A stretch of DNA of 48,998 bases from DASTOB01 sp035720425 (lineage in GTDB: Bacteria > Chloroflexota > Limnocylindria > Limnocylindrales > CSP1-4). Location of the stretch: NCBI GenBank assembly GCA_035720425.1, contig DASTOB010000004.1, positions 1-48,998 of the forward strand, written 5' to 3'. The translations under genes and the position numbers were made by a program. Below the pieces are notes generated by a model. That model made no database searches. It was not told the DNA's origin and saw only the letters and a list, made by a program, of their open reading frames with translations. Numbering within the stretch: position 1 is the stretch's first letter; the number at the start of each line of letters is the position of its first letter. Below, in pieces: positions 1-7,960 of the stretch.

Positions 1-504
1 CGGCTCGCGGTCGGCCTGCTCGCGAACCGCGGCTACGAGGTCTGGGCGGCGACCGGCAAGCCGGACGAGGCGGAACGCCTGCGCGAGCTCGGTGCCGCCC
101 ACGTGATCTCGCGCGACGAGGTGACGGCGGACAGCCCCAAGCCGATGGAATCCGGGCGCTGGGCGGGTGCGGTCGACACCGTGGGGGGGCCCACCCTCCC
201 GTACATCCTTCGGACGCTCAAGACGTACGCGTCGGTCGCCGCGTGCGGCAACACCGGCGGGATCTCGTTCTCGACGACGACCCAGCCGTTCATCCTGCGC
301 GGCGTGTCGCTCCTCGGGATGACGTCGGCGAACACGCCGATCGCCGAACGCCGGGCGCTGTGGGCCCGCCTCGCGACCGACTACCGGCCGATCGGCCTTG
401 GCGAGGACCTGACCGAGGTCACGCTCGACACGCTCGACGACGCCCTCGACGGCATCGTCGCCGGCCGGGCCCGAGGCCGCTGGATCGTGCGCGTCGGCGG
501 GTAG
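1..504 (+). CDS. AcuI/YhdH-type quinone oxidoreductase, C-terminal part
   Basis: The gene is cut by the left edge; 167 residues in frame 1 are visible up to the TAG at 502-504. The visible part is the second half of the NAD(P)H-binding domain and the C-terminal lobe of a zinc-independent medium-chain dehydrogenase/reductase. Diagnostic segments are GAVDTVGG, the SVAACGNTGG strand, PFILRGVSLLG and the final GRARGRWIVRV. In this subfamily the enzyme reduces activated double bonds; AcuI makes propionyl-CoA from acryloyl-CoA with NADPH. The exact substrate cannot be read from this fragment. A minus-strand gene ends 37 bases downstream, so the two genes converge. Confidence 0.85.
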   Translation, partial: RLAVGLLANRGYEVWAATGKPDEAERLRELGAAHVISRDEVTADSPKPMESGRWAGAVDTVGGPTLPYILRTLKTYASVAACGNTGGISFSTTTQPFILRGVSLLGMTSANTPIAERRALWARLATDYRPIGLGEDLTEVTLDTLDDALDGIVAGRARGRWIVRVGG

Positions 505-541
505 CCGCAGGGCTCCTGCGCGCCTCGGCGGCGGGTCGAGC

Positions 542-1348
542 TCAGTCCAGTTCGCCGCGGAGCTGGGCAAGCGCACGTTCGATCGGCTCGCGCGAGCGCG
601 CTCGCCCGAAGGGGCCCCGGCCGATCGCGTCCGCGACCCCGATCGTCCCCGCGATGACCTCGCGGGCCAGCGCGGCGACCGCGCGCAGGTCGTCGAGCTG
701 GGCGGACACGAACGGCCGATCGGCCACGTCGCCGTGGCCGGGCACGACGACGTCCGGGGCGATCCGGATGAGCGCCTCGACGGTCGCCGGCCAATCCATC
801 GGGTACCCGTCGCCGAAGTACGGCGGCGCGCCGTTCTCGAGCAGGTCTCCCGCGAACAGCACCCCATCGTCCGGCAGGCGCACGACGATGTCGTTGTCGG
901 TGTGGCCGCGGCCCAGGTATCGCAGCTCGATCGGCCGGTCGCCGAGGTCGATCGTCACCGCTTCGTCGAACGTGCGGTCCGGCGGATCGATGACGACCTC
1001 GTCGAGCTCGGCGGCGAGGGCGGGTGCGTCGGCCCGCATCTCGGCGCGCTGGCGCTCCCCGGTCTGCTCGAGCATCGCAACGCACCGGACGTGGCCCCAG
1101 ATGGCGGCCGGCCGAAACGGACGGTTGCCGAAGCAGTGGTCGTAGTGGCCGTGCGTGTTGACGACGATCGTCACCGGCAGCGGCGTCAGGCGGGTGATGT
1201 CTGCGCGCAGTTCGGCCGCCTGGGCGTGCGTCGAACGGGTGTCGATGACGAGCACGTCCTCCGGTCCGACGACGACGCCGATCTGCTGGTCGTAGAAGCG
1301 GTAGCGCAGCGCGAACACGCCCGGCCCGAGCTCGACGATCCGCTCCAC
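542..1348 (-). CDS. MBL-fold metallo-hydrolase
   Basis: 268 residues, last gene of a minus-strand trio (DUF2330 protein, cupredoxin, this gene). The metallo-beta-lactamase signature is clear: H66, H68, D70 and H71 in NTHGHYDHCFGN, a later GRGHTDND histidine, the bridging aspartate in LFAGDLLENG, and the final VVPGHGD histidine. It should bind two metal ions and act as a hydrolase. There is no signal peptide, so it is probably cytoplasmic. The family covers lactonases, thioesterases and glyoxalase II-like enzymes, and the substrate is unknown. The GTG start lies 21 bases after the cupredoxin stop and has no good Shine-Dalgarno, so translation may depend on the upstream gene. Confidence 0.85.
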   Translation of the reverse strand: MERIVELGPGVFALRYRFYDQQIGVVVGPEDVLVIDTRSTHAQAAELRADITRLTPLPVTIVVNTHGHYDHCFGNRPFRPAAIWGHVRCVAMLEQTGERQRAEMRADAPALAAELDEVVIDPPDRTFDEAVTIDLGDRPIELRYLGRGHTDNDIVVRLPDDGVLFAGDLLENGAPPYFGDGYPMDWPATVEALIRIAPDVVVPGHGDVADRPFVSAQLDDLRAVAALAREVIAGTIGVADAIGRGPFGRARSREPIERALAQLRGELD

Positions 1349-1369
1349 CGGGCAATCGTAGTCCCGGGG

Positions 1370-1861
1370 TCAGCCCTCCGAAGCGACGATCGTGACGGAG
1401 CCGGTCATGCCGTACGCCTCGTGCCCGGGCAGGTGGCAGATGAACGCGAGAGTGCCCGGGCGGTCGAACGTCACGGTGGTCCGGCGGACCGTCCCGGCGT
1501 CGACCGGGATCTCCGTCGGCACGTCGCCGTGGACGAGTTCCGTGCTCGTCCGGTGGCGCTCGTGGACCGCCGGCTCGGCCACGATCCACTCGTGGTCGAT
1601 CGGGTCGTCGTTGCGCAGCACGAACGTGACCGGGACGCCGGCCGGAACGACGACCGACGCCGGCTCGAAGCGCGAGTAGCGCATCGTGATCTCGACCGTC
1701 GTCGGGAGCCGGGTCGTCGGGCCGCCGCCGGACGCCGCCGCCGCGGCGCCGACCACCACGATCGGCAGCGCGGCGACCGCGACGAGGCGCCCGATGCGAC
1801 TGAAGCGGCCGAGGCGCCGGAATCGACCGAGGCGCCCGATGCCGGCCAGGCGCACGCTCAC
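1370..1861 (-). CDS. Membrane-anchored or secreted cupredoxin-domain protein
   Basis: 163 residues. Residues 1-26 are unusually basic and repetitive (alternating Arg, Gly, Leu, Phe), then residues 27-43 form a hydrophobic segment, so the protein is exported or N-terminally anchored. From about residue 54 it is a plastocyanin/cupredoxin-like beta sandwich. All four type-1 copper ligands can be placed: H90 in DPIDHEW, then C142, H147 and M152 in CHLPGHEAYGM. It probably carries electrons or binds copper outside the membrane. The GTG start is 10 bases past the stop of the DUF2330 gene, with a GAGG-like Shine-Dalgarno, consistent with one transcript. Confidence 0.85.
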   Translation of the reverse strand: MSVRLAGIGRLGRFRRLGRFSRIGRLVAVAALPIVVVGAAAAASGGGPTTRLPTTVEITMRYSRFEPASVVVPAGVPVTFVLRNDDPIDHEWIVAEPAVHERHRTSTELVHGDVPTEIPVDAGTVRRTTVTFDRPGTLAFICHLPGHEAYGMTGSVTIVASEG

Positions 1862-1871
1862 CTCGGCGACC

Positions 1872-2921
1872 TCAGCGGGCCCCGGCCCGCATCGGCCGGA
1901 CGACGTGGAGGGCCGTGCCGATGGCGACGACGAGCACGACCAGCCCGATCAGCGTCCCGGCGCCCGCCGGGCCCACGGCCTCGGCGATCTCGAGCGGCGT
2001 CGGGAAGAAGGGGTTGATGCCGGCGTCGATCCGCGAGGGAGCTCCGATGCCCGTCTCGTCGACCGCGAGGTCGTACGACAGCTGGGCCGCGGTCGCGTTC
2101 ACCCGGACCTTGGTCAGCCAGCCGGCCGACGGGACCCACTCCATGCCGCGGTCGGAGCGAAGGTCGGCGAGGAGCGCGTCGGACGCCGCGGCGGAGTGGT
2201 CGAGGGAAATGCCGTTCCGGCCCGACGGGACCGGCAGCAGGTTCGGCCGCGCCTCGGTCAGCAGGTAGACGTCCGCCTCGACCCGCTCGCCGCCGGTCTT
2301 GCCGAGGGCGAGAATCCGGAGGGGAACCCACGGGTCGTCGGTCGGGATCGTGATGTGGACGGACGTGCCGTCTCCGACCGCCTGGCCGCGCTCTGCCGCA
2401 GCGTCCGCGTCGAACGCCGCGGCGACGAAGATCTGGCTGCGCGAGGCGTAGAACTCGAGCACCTCGGGCGCGTCGGGCGGGAGGCGGAACCCGTGCTCCT
2501 TCGCCCACTGGCCGATCGCCGCGGCGCCGCCGCGCAGGACGGTCAGGTCGAGCGCGTCGATCTTGTACGTCGCGATCTCCTCGGCGGATTCCGCGCCGGC
2601 GGTTCCCAGCCTGAAGAAATCCGCCGCCGGTTGCGGGTTCGTCTCGAGGATGAGCCGCTGGAGCGTCCAGTCGCCACCCTTCTCGACGTTCGACGGGATG
2701 CCTGGCAGCGGGGTGATCGAGCCGAACGCCCCGCCGCCGCCGGCGAACTCGAACGACGTGACGTAGTGCTCGACGCCGTCGTGATAGCCCGCGAACGTCG
2801 TCGTCCGCAGGAGGTTCACGGCGCCGTTCGGGCCGATCAGCCCGCCGCAGGCGAGCGCGGGCCCGGCGGCCAGCAGGAGGGTGAGCACGGAAACCGAGAA
2901 TGCACCGATGACGCGCCGCAT
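1872..2921 (-). CDS. DUF2330-family exported membrane protein
   Basis: 349 residues from an ATG preceded by a strong GGAGG at good spacing. A longer reading frame continues upstream, but it crosses the divergent hydrolase gene and is not used. Residues 1-24 are a signal peptide ending ALA before a conserved CGG motif. A large extracytoplasmic domain follows, with the FAGGGGAFGSITPLP segment and a KGGDWTLQRL segment typical of DUF2330 proteins. One transmembrane helix near residues 318-340 is followed by a short basic tail. The molecular function of the family is not known. It leads a group with a copper-site cupredoxin and an MBL hydrolase, which suggests an envelope or redox role, but this is inference. 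Confidence 0.8.
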   Translation of the reverse strand: MRRVIGAFSVSVLTLLLAAGPALACGGLIGPNGAVNLLRTTTFAGYHDGVEHYVTSFEFAGGGGAFGSITPLPGIPSNVEKGGDWTLQRLILETNPQPAADFFRLGTAGAESAEEIATYKIDALDLTVLRGGAAAIGQWAKEHGFRLPPDAPEVLEFYASRSQIFVAAAFDADAAAERGQAVGDGTSVHITIPTDDPWVPLRILALGKTGGERVEADVYLLTEARPNLLPVPSGRNGISLDHSAAASDALLADLRSDRGMEWVPSAGWLTKVRVNATAAQLSYDLAVDETGIGAPSRIDAGINPFFPTPLEIAEAVGPAGAGTLIGLVVLVVAIGTALHVVRPMRAGAR

Positions 2922-3005
2922 GGCCGGTCCTCCGGATGCTGGGCGGCCCTTCCGAACCGTCTCGTGTGGTTCCCTGACGACGCGGCGCAGCCTCGGGTTC
3001 CCTCG

Positions 3006-3011
3006 TACGAT
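3006..3011 (+). promoter_or_regulatory. -10-like box for a leaderless hydrolase mRNA
   Basis: TACGAT (TAnnnT pattern) ends 6 bases before the ATG at 3018 and no Shine-Dalgarno is present. Transcription would begin at or next to the start codon, as in leaderless mRNAs of high-GC Gram-positive bacteria. No convincing -35 box is seen. Confidence 0.45.
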
Positions 3012-3017
3012 GGGCCG

Positions 3018-3935
3018 ATGACCGACGAGTCGGAGCGCGGAGGCTCGGTCGAGCGGCGCGTGCGGGCGGCCGACGGGACGGACCTGCTCGTCCGCGAGTG
3101 GCCCGCTCCGAAGGCGCCGATCGGACACCTTCTGCTCGTCCACGGCCTCGGCGAGCACAGCGGGCGCTACGAGCACGTCGGCGCCTGGCTGACCGACGCC
3201 GGCTTCGCCGTGCATGCCTACGACCATCGCTGCTTCGGCGGCTCGCGCGGGCGACGGGCGTGGGTGGACCGCTGGTCCGTCCTGCACGACGACCTGGCGG
3301 AGCGGGTCGGCGCCGTCACGAAGGCCGCCGACGGGCGACCGGTCGCCGTGTACGGCCATTCACTCGGCGGGCTCATGGCGCTCGGTGCCGTCCTCGACGA
3401 TCGGATCCGGCCGGATATCCTCGTCCTGTCGGCGCCCGGGATCGACGCCTCGATCCCGCCACTCACCCGCCTGGCGGTGACCCTCCTCGGCCGCTTCCGG
3501 AGCGGCACGGAGCTGCCGAACGGCCTGCGCGGCGACCAGCTCTCGCGCGATCCGGCCGTGGGCCGTCGGTATGTCGACGATCCGCGCAACCATCACCGCA
3601 CGACGGCGCGCTTCGGCGTCCTCGCCTTCGCCGCGCAGCGGCGCTGCCGCCTCCTCCTCGACCGCCTCGCGACGCCGACGCTCGTCATCCACGGCGCGGA
3701 CGACTCGATCGTTCCGGCGCGCGTGTCGGAGCCGCTCACGGCGCTTCCGGTCGTCGAGCGACGGGTCTATCCGGGCATTCGCCACGAGCTCCACAACGAG
3801 CCCGAGGGTGAGGCGATCGTCGGCGAGGTCGCCGCCTGGCTGCGCGCCCACTTGGCCGATCGGACGCACGCCGCGACACCCCGACGGGGTGGGGCGACGG
3901 CGACCGGGTGGGGGGCTACCCGGCCGCCGTCATGA
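3018..3935 (+). CDS. Alpha/beta hydrolase, monoacylglycerol lipase / lysophospholipase-like
   Basis: 305 residues. The N-terminal strand with HLLLVHGLGEHSGRY supplies the oxyanion-hole HG motif. The nucleophile elbow is GHSLGG with S115, the acid is the aspartate in GADDSIVP, and the catalytic histidine is in GIRHELHNE. The order and spacing match the serine-hydrolase subfamily of bacterial monoacylglycerol lipases (Hydrolase_4 type). The protein has no signal peptide, so it is probably cytoplasmic. The ATG is preceded by a TACGAT box instead of a ribosome binding site. The last 20 bases overlap the end of the converging histidine kinase gene. Confidence 0.85.
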   Translation: MTDESERGGSVERRVRAADGTDLLVREWPAPKAPIGHLLLVHGLGEHSGRYEHVGAWLTDAGFAVHAYDHRCFGGSRGRRAWVDRWSVLHDDLAERVGAVTKAADGRPVAVYGHSLGGLMALGAVLDDRIRPDILVLSAPGIDASIPPLTRLAVTLLGRFRSGTELPNGLRGDQLSRDPAVGRRYVDDPRNHHRTTARFGVLAFAAQRRCRLLLDRLATPTLVIHGADDSIVPARVSEPLTALPVVERRVYPGIRHELHNEPEGEAIVGEVAAWLRAHLADRTHAATPRRGGATATGWGATRPPS

Positions 3936-4701
3936 GTCGGGGGTCGGTGGACGAGGCGTCCGCCGTCCCGTCGGCAGCACGTCGACCGCGCACGGCGGGC
4001 AGGCGGACGACGAACCCGCTCCCACCGTCTCGACGCGCACGGACGGCGACTGTTCCGCCGTGGGCCTCGACGATGGCTCGGACGGTCGCCAGCCCGAGAC
4101 CAGCGTGACCCGCGTGCGGCCCGTGCTTCGTGCTGAAGCCGGCGTCGAAGATGCGCTCCGCGATCGCCGCCGGCACGCCGGGTCCGTCGTCGAGCACGGT
4201 GAGCTCGACGGACCGGCGACGGTCCGGCTCGGACTCGGCGGGTCCCGCCACGACCCGGGCGGCGACGTCGATCGAGCCGCCGGGCGCGACGGCCTCGGCC
4301 GCGTTCGCGACGAGGTTGAGGACGATCCGTTCGAGCGAGACCGGGTCGACCCCGACGAGCGCGGGGACAGACGGCCGGCTCACCGACAATCGGGCTCGAC
4401 CGCCCACCACGCCGTCGAGCGAGCCGCGGATGCCATCGAGCACGACGCCGACGTCGGTCAGCGCCGTCAGCGACGAAGCAGCGGGACTCGCAAGGCGGCC
4501 CACCAGCGCGGTCAGCGTGCGCGACGCCGCCGCGATGGCATCGAGCGACGGGTGGGCGGCATGGCCTGGGGTGAGCAGGTCCCGGACGATGGCGACGTTG
4601 GAATCGACCGACATGAGCAGGTTGCGCAGGTCATGCGCGATCGCGTCGGGCGCATCCGAGCAGGCAGCATGCCCGACCTGTGCGACGTTTCCGTCCTTCA
4701 C
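3916..4701 (-). CDS. Short cytoplasmic histidine kinase, orphan
   Basis: 261 residues from a GTG with GGAGG upstream. The phospho-acceptor is probably H23 in AHDLRNLL, in a HisKA-like helix pair (residues 15-75). The HATPase_c domain follows, with the N box NLVANAAEAV, a G1 box DDGPGVP and a G2 box GLGLATVRAIVEAHGG. No sensor domain, transmembrane helix or response regulator is present nearby, so the input and partner are unknown. The ATP-binding motifs are intact, so the protein should be active if it meets a receiver. Its 3' end overlaps the hydrolase gene tail to tail. Confidence 0.85.
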   Translation of the reverse strand: MKDGNVAQVGHAACSDAPDAIAHDLRNLLMSVDSNVAIVRDLLTPGHAAHPSLDAIAAASRTLTALVGRLASPAASSLTALTDVGVVLDGIRGSLDGVVGGRARLSVSRPSVPALVGVDPVSLERIVLNLVANAAEAVAPGGSIDVAARVVAGPAESEPDRRRSVELTVLDDGPGVPAAIAERIFDAGFSTKHGPHAGHAGLGLATVRAIVEAHGGTVAVRARRDGGSGFVVRLPAVRGRRAADGTADASSTDPRLMTAAG

Positions 4702-4771
4702 GCAACCTCCGGGTCGATCGGCCGAGGTCGGCCGTTCGGAGACGGTGCCGGATGCCGGGGGGCGCGTCTGT

Positions 4772-4803
4772 GACCAAGGTCGCGCCGCCGGGCGACCTCG
4801 GTC
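4772..4803 (-). terminator. Hairpin after the Crp/Fnr gene
   Basis: A 12-base inverted repeat with one mismatch (4772-4783 with 4792-4803, loop 8 bases) lies directly past the stop of the minus-strand Crp/Fnr gene. It could end that transcript or protect its 3' end. There is no T run, so it is only terminator-like. Confidence 0.4.
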
Positions 4804-4809
4804 CGCGGG

Positions 4810-5589
4810 TCAGGCGGAGGCGCGTGCGACCCGCAACGGAACCGGCGGGGACGGCTCGGGCGGGCGCTCGACCGCCGGGGGCACCGCGGCCGCGTCGCAC
4901 AGCCGGACGGGGTCCAGGATGACGATCCCGGCTCCGCCCGTTTCGATCACGCCGTCGTCGCGGAGCTGGCGGAGGACGCGGGCGACGACCTCCCGGACGG
5001 ACCCGACCGCCTCGGCCAGCTCCTGCTGCGTGACGCGCGCCACCCTCGCCCGCGGGGCGGTCGGATGGATCGCCCCGTCGCGATCGATGGCGAGGTCAAG
5101 CAGGTGGCGGGCGACGCGTCGACGGACCGGCTCGAACGCGGTCGCGGCGAGCTCGCCGACGGCGATCCGGAGCATGACCGCGAGTTCGTCCGCGAGCATG
5201 AGCGCGACGGCCGGATCCGTGTTCGCGAGGTCCGTCACACGGTCGACGTCGAACAGCAGGACGGACGTGTCGACGACCGCGCGGAAGTCGGCGACGGCGG
5301 CCGCCCGGCCGAGGATCGACGGCGCGCCGATCAGGTCGCCGGGCTTGACGTAGCGGATCGTGAGCAGTCGTCCGTCCGGCCCGGCGATGGACACGCGGAA
5401 CGCGCCGTCCACGACGAGGCCCAGGTGCGGCTCGTCGCACGGCTGCGGGAGGAGCGACCCGGCGGCGACCTCGAGGCGCGTCTCGCCGGCCCGCAGGCGG
5501 GCGAGACGCACTGGGTCGAGGCGGCTCAGCCGGCCGGCCTCGATGGCGTCAGCGACGCGGCGTGCGAACTCGGAGCCGAGGAGGGTCAC
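4810..5589 (-). CDS. Crp/Fnr-family transcriptional regulator
   Basis: 259 residues. Residues about 35-140 form a cyclic-nucleotide-binding-type beta roll (LGLVVDGAFRVSI, YVKPGDLIGAPSILG), then a long dimerisation helix, then a winged helix at about 180-225 with TQQELAEAVGSVREVVARVL as its recognition region. No cysteine cluster for an iron-sulfur centre is visible, so it is not a classical oxygen-sensing FNR. The effector cannot be assigned. A Pro-rich tail of about 30 residues follows the wing. The GTG start has a GGGGA too close to be ideal, so the start is only moderately certain. The targets are unknown. Confidence 0.85.
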   Translation of the reverse strand: MTLLGSEFARRVADAIEAGRLSRLDPVRLARLRAGETRLEVAAGSLLPQPCDEPHLGLVVDGAFRVSIAGPDGRLLTIRYVKPGDLIGAPSILGRAAAVADFRAVVDTSVLLFDVDRVTDLANTDPAVALMLADELAVMLRIAVGELAATAFEPVRRRVARHLLDLAIDRDGAIHPTAPRARVARVTQQELAEAVGSVREVVARVLRQLRDDGVIETGGAGIVILDPVRLCDAAAVPPAVERPPEPSPPVPLRVARASA

Positions 5590-5632
5590 TCCCCATGGTC
5601 GTCGGTCGCCGCCGCGTCGTTACGGGATCCGG

Positions 5633-6565
5633 TCAGGCCCCCATCGGCTGGGGAGCCGAGGTCGGCACTGCGGCCTCCCGGCCGCGACCGGCCCGGAAGG
5701 TCCGCCAGGCGAGAAGCAGGACGGCCCCGAACCCGAAGAGGCTCGCGATCGCTCCGACGAGCGGGATGAGCCCGATCACCTGGAGGACGATGAGCCCGAC
5801 GACGGCGGCGGCGTAGGGCCGCTCCGCCGGCTGGCCGCCCCGCACGCGCACGAGCAGCCAGTCGCCGATGAAGATCCCGGCCACGAGGTAGCCGAGGTAG
5901 GCGACGGTGGGCCAGACGACGACGAGCAGGCCGATGCCGAGCGGGGCACCGACGACGGTCACGATCGCCAGCACGGCGATGAGCGGCGTGACGATGAGTC
6001 CGAGGAACCCGGCCACGAGGACCGGACCCGGTTCCGTCCGGATGAGCGTCTCCGCCGCCCGGACCTGGCGCGCGGCGAGCGCCGCGAGCGCGAGCCCGGC
6101 GACGATCGTCGCTACGGCGAGGCCGATCGCGAAGAGCAGGAAGACCGGCGCGAGGACGAGCCCGACCGCGAGGAGGTCCGCCTCGAGCCCGCGGATGGAC
6201 CCGCCGATCTCGGCCCCGTCGGCCCGCTCGACGGTCGCGTCGAGGGTCCTGACGTCGCCGCTCACGACCGTGTCGGCATCGAGCGACGCGGTGCCCGTGA
6301 CGACCGCCATCGACTCGATCGTGGCGCCCTCGAGGACCGCCTGCCCGTCGACGACGAGGACGGCGTTGACCGTGCCGCGAATGGTCGCGGTCCCGCCGGT
6401 CACGATGACGGCGGCGACCTCGTCGCCGGCCTCGACGGTGATGTCGCCGTCGAAGGCGATGAGCACGGATCGATCGTCCGTGACGGGATCCGCAGCGAGC
6501 GCGACCGGCGCGCCGATCGCGAGCATGAGCAGGATCGCACTGGCGACCCCGATGAGCCGTTGCAT
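5633..6565 (-). CDS. Exported polymer-forming (bactofilin-like) domain fused to a polytopic membrane region
   Basis: 310 residues from an ATG with CGGAGGT upstream. Residues 1-24 are a signal peptide ending in ALA. Residues 30-125 are a short right-handed beta-solenoid-like stretch rich in V, T and G (DITVEAGDEVAAVIVTGG, GTVNAVLVVDGQAVLEG), like the polymer-forming domain of bactofilins. The remainder holds about five hydrophobic helices: near 130-165, 180-215, 215-240 and a pair at 255-295. The likely role is a membrane-bound envelope organiser, but no specific function is recognised. It lies 43 bases upstream of the Crp/Fnr gene on the same strand, so the two may share a transcript. Confidence 0.7.
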   Translation of the reverse strand: MQRLIGVASAILLMLAIGAPVALAADPVTDDRSVLIAFDGDITVEAGDEVAAVIVTGGTATIRGTVNAVLVVDGQAVLEGATIESMAVVTGTASLDADTVVSGDVRTLDATVERADGAEIGGSIRGLEADLLAVGLVLAPVFLLFAIGLAVATIVAGLALAALAARQVRAAETLIRTEPGPVLVAGFLGLIVTPLIAVLAIVTVVGAPLGIGLLVVVWPTVAYLGYLVAGIFIGDWLLVRVRGGQPAERPYAAAVVGLIVLQVIGLIPLVGAIASLFGFGAVLLLAWRTFRAGRGREAAVPTSAPQPMGA

Positions 6566-6678
6566 GGCGGTGACCTCCGGGGACGCCTGATGGCACTGGG
6601 CTGTACCGCTCAAGGGTGACGGCCGGCTCGTCGCCCGTCACCGGCCGGTCGGCCCCTCCGGGTGGGTCCATCGGTCGG

Positions 6679-6687
6679 TGCTAGAAT
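6679..6687 (+). promoter_or_regulatory. Extended -10 promoter of the thiamin-regulated operon
   Basis: TG-C-TAGAAT matches the extended -10 pattern TGnTATAAT at five of six core bases. It would start transcription near 6694, about 10 bases before the TPP riboswitch begins. No good -35 box is present, as expected for an extended -10. Confidence 0.6.
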
Positions 6688-6704
6688 CCGGGCACAACAG
6701 AAGA

Positions 6705-6795
6705 CGCCTCCGGGGAGCGCGAGCAGCGCTGAGAGTGTGGCCCGACCACAGACCCGCCGAACCTGATCTGGCTCGTACCAGCGAAGGAAGCAGGC
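6705..6795 (+). promoter_or_regulatory. TPP riboswitch (THI element)
   Basis: The conserved TPP aptamer blocks occur in order: CGGGGAGC at 6711-6718, GCTGAGAG at 6728-6735, GACCCGCCGAACCTGATCTG around 6751-6770, then GGCTCGTACCAGCGAAGGAA. These are the pyrimidine-sensor and pyrophosphate-sensor arms and junctions of the family. Thiamin pyrophosphate binding should switch off the transporter genes downstream. The only departure is a GC-rich CGTACC in place of the usual AATACC. Confidence 0.95.
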
Positions 6796-6807
6796 CGTTC
6801 CGACTCG

Positions 6808-6836
6808 ACGCCGTTCCCCATCCCCGGGAGCGGCGT
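6808..6836 (+). terminator. Expression-platform hairpin of the TPP riboswitch
   Basis: An 11-pair stem (6808-6818 with 6826-6836, one G-U pair, 7-base loop) lies between the aptamer and the GTG start at 6863. It is placed to act as the ligand-dependent terminator. The tail TTCATCGTTC is poor in T, so Rho-assisted termination or another mechanism is possible. Confidence 0.55.
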
Positions 6837-6862
6837 TCATCGTTCACGGGAGAACCGAGCCG

Positions 6863-7960
6863 GTGCACACCCCGACGCGAGTCATCGCACGGACAACGAC
6901 CATAGCCCTCGCCGCCGCGTTCGCGCTGGCGGGCTGCGGCCCGTCGGTCGCCACGAGCCCGCCGCCGTCGGGCTCGTCGGCCGCCCCGCCGTCGCCCTCG
7001 GTCGTGCCGGGTTCGCCGTCGGCCGCCCCGGAGCCGGCGACCGTCCGCCTCGCCCTCGACTGGACGCCGAACACGAACCACACCGGGTTCTTCGTCGCGC
7101 AGCACGAGGGCTGGTACGAGGAGGTGGGCATCGAGCTCGACGTCCTGCCCTACGCGGGCACGACGCCGGAGGCGCTCATCAGCGGCGGCCAGGCCGAGTG
7201 CGGGATCAGCTTCCAGGACTCGCTCACCTTCGCCGCGGCAGCCGGCGCACGGGTCGTGTCGGTCATGGCCATCCTCCAGCACGCGGCGTCGGAGATCGCG
7301 GTCCTGGCCGACTCCGGCATCGAGCGACCGCGCGACCTCGACGGGCGGGTGTACGCCGGCTTCGGCTACCCGAACGAGGTGCCGACCGTGCGGGCGGTCA
7401 TCGAGGCGGACGGTGGCGCCGGGGCGTTCGACGTCGTGACCCTCGACACGGCGGCCTACGAGGCGCTCTACGCGCGGCGAGCGGACTTCACGATCACGTT
7501 CACCGCCTGGGAGGGGGTGGAGGCGGGCCTGCGTGGCGTGCCGCTCCGCTACTTCGCGTTCACGGACTACGGGCTGCCGGACTTCTACCAGGTGATCCTC
7601 GCCTGCGATCCGGGCTGGCTCGAGGCGGAACCGGACGCAGCCCGTCGCTTCGTCGGCGCGACGGTGCGCGGCTTCGAGGTCGCCGAGTCGGACCCGGACC
7701 GCGCGGCGGCGATTCTCGTCGAGGAGAACCCGGGCGCGTTCGACGCCAACCCGGACCTGCCGCTCGCGAGCGCCCGTTTCCTCGCGACCGGCGGCTACCT
7801 CGTCGACGCCGCGGGCCGGGTCGGGACGCAGACGCTCGCCCAGTGGGAGGCGTACTCGGGGTTCCTGTTCGAGCAGGGCCTCCTCGTCGACGCGAACGGC
7901 GACGGGCTCGAGACGCCGCCGGACTACGCGAGGCTGTTCACGACCGACTTCCTGCCGTGA
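6863..7960 (+). CDS. thiY: Thiamin-precursor ABC transporter substrate-binding lipoprotein
   Basis: 365 residues, GTG start with GGGAGA upstream. The signal peptide ends in a lipobox LAGC with the lipidated cysteine at 25, followed by a Pro/Ser-rich linker to about residue 58. The folded part begins with LALDWTPNTNHTGFFVA, the hallmark of the NMT1/THI5/ThiY family that binds hydroxymethylpyrimidine or its formyl-amino precursor. YAGTTPEALISGGQAECGIS is the second conserved ligand-site segment. It lies directly behind a TPP riboswitch, which supports a thiamin-salvage role. Its stop overlaps the permease start (GTGA). Confidence 0.9.
   Translation: MHTPTRVIARTTTIALAAAFALAGCGPSVATSPPPSGSSAAPPSPSVVPGSPSAAPEPATVRLALDWTPNTNHTGFFVAQHEGWYEEVGIELDVLPYAGTTPEALISGGQAECGISFQDSLTFAAAAGARVVSVMAILQHAASEIAVLADSGIERPRDLDGRVYAGFGYPNEVPTVRAVIEADGGAGAFDVVTLDTAAYEALYARRADFTITFTAWEGVEAGLRGVPLRYFAFTDYGLPDFYQVILACDPGWLEAEPDAARRFVGATVRGFEVAESDPDRAAAILVEENPGAFDANPDLPLASARFLATGGYLVDAAGRVGTQTLAQWEAYSGFLFEQGLLVDANGDGLETPPDYARLFTTDFLP

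Noticed and set aside
1686..3017. Long open frame on the plus strand running into the alpha/beta hydrolase
   Set aside because: It lies opposite the cupredoxin and DUF2330 genes and has typical antisense composition. The hydrolase homology starts only after the ATG at 3018.
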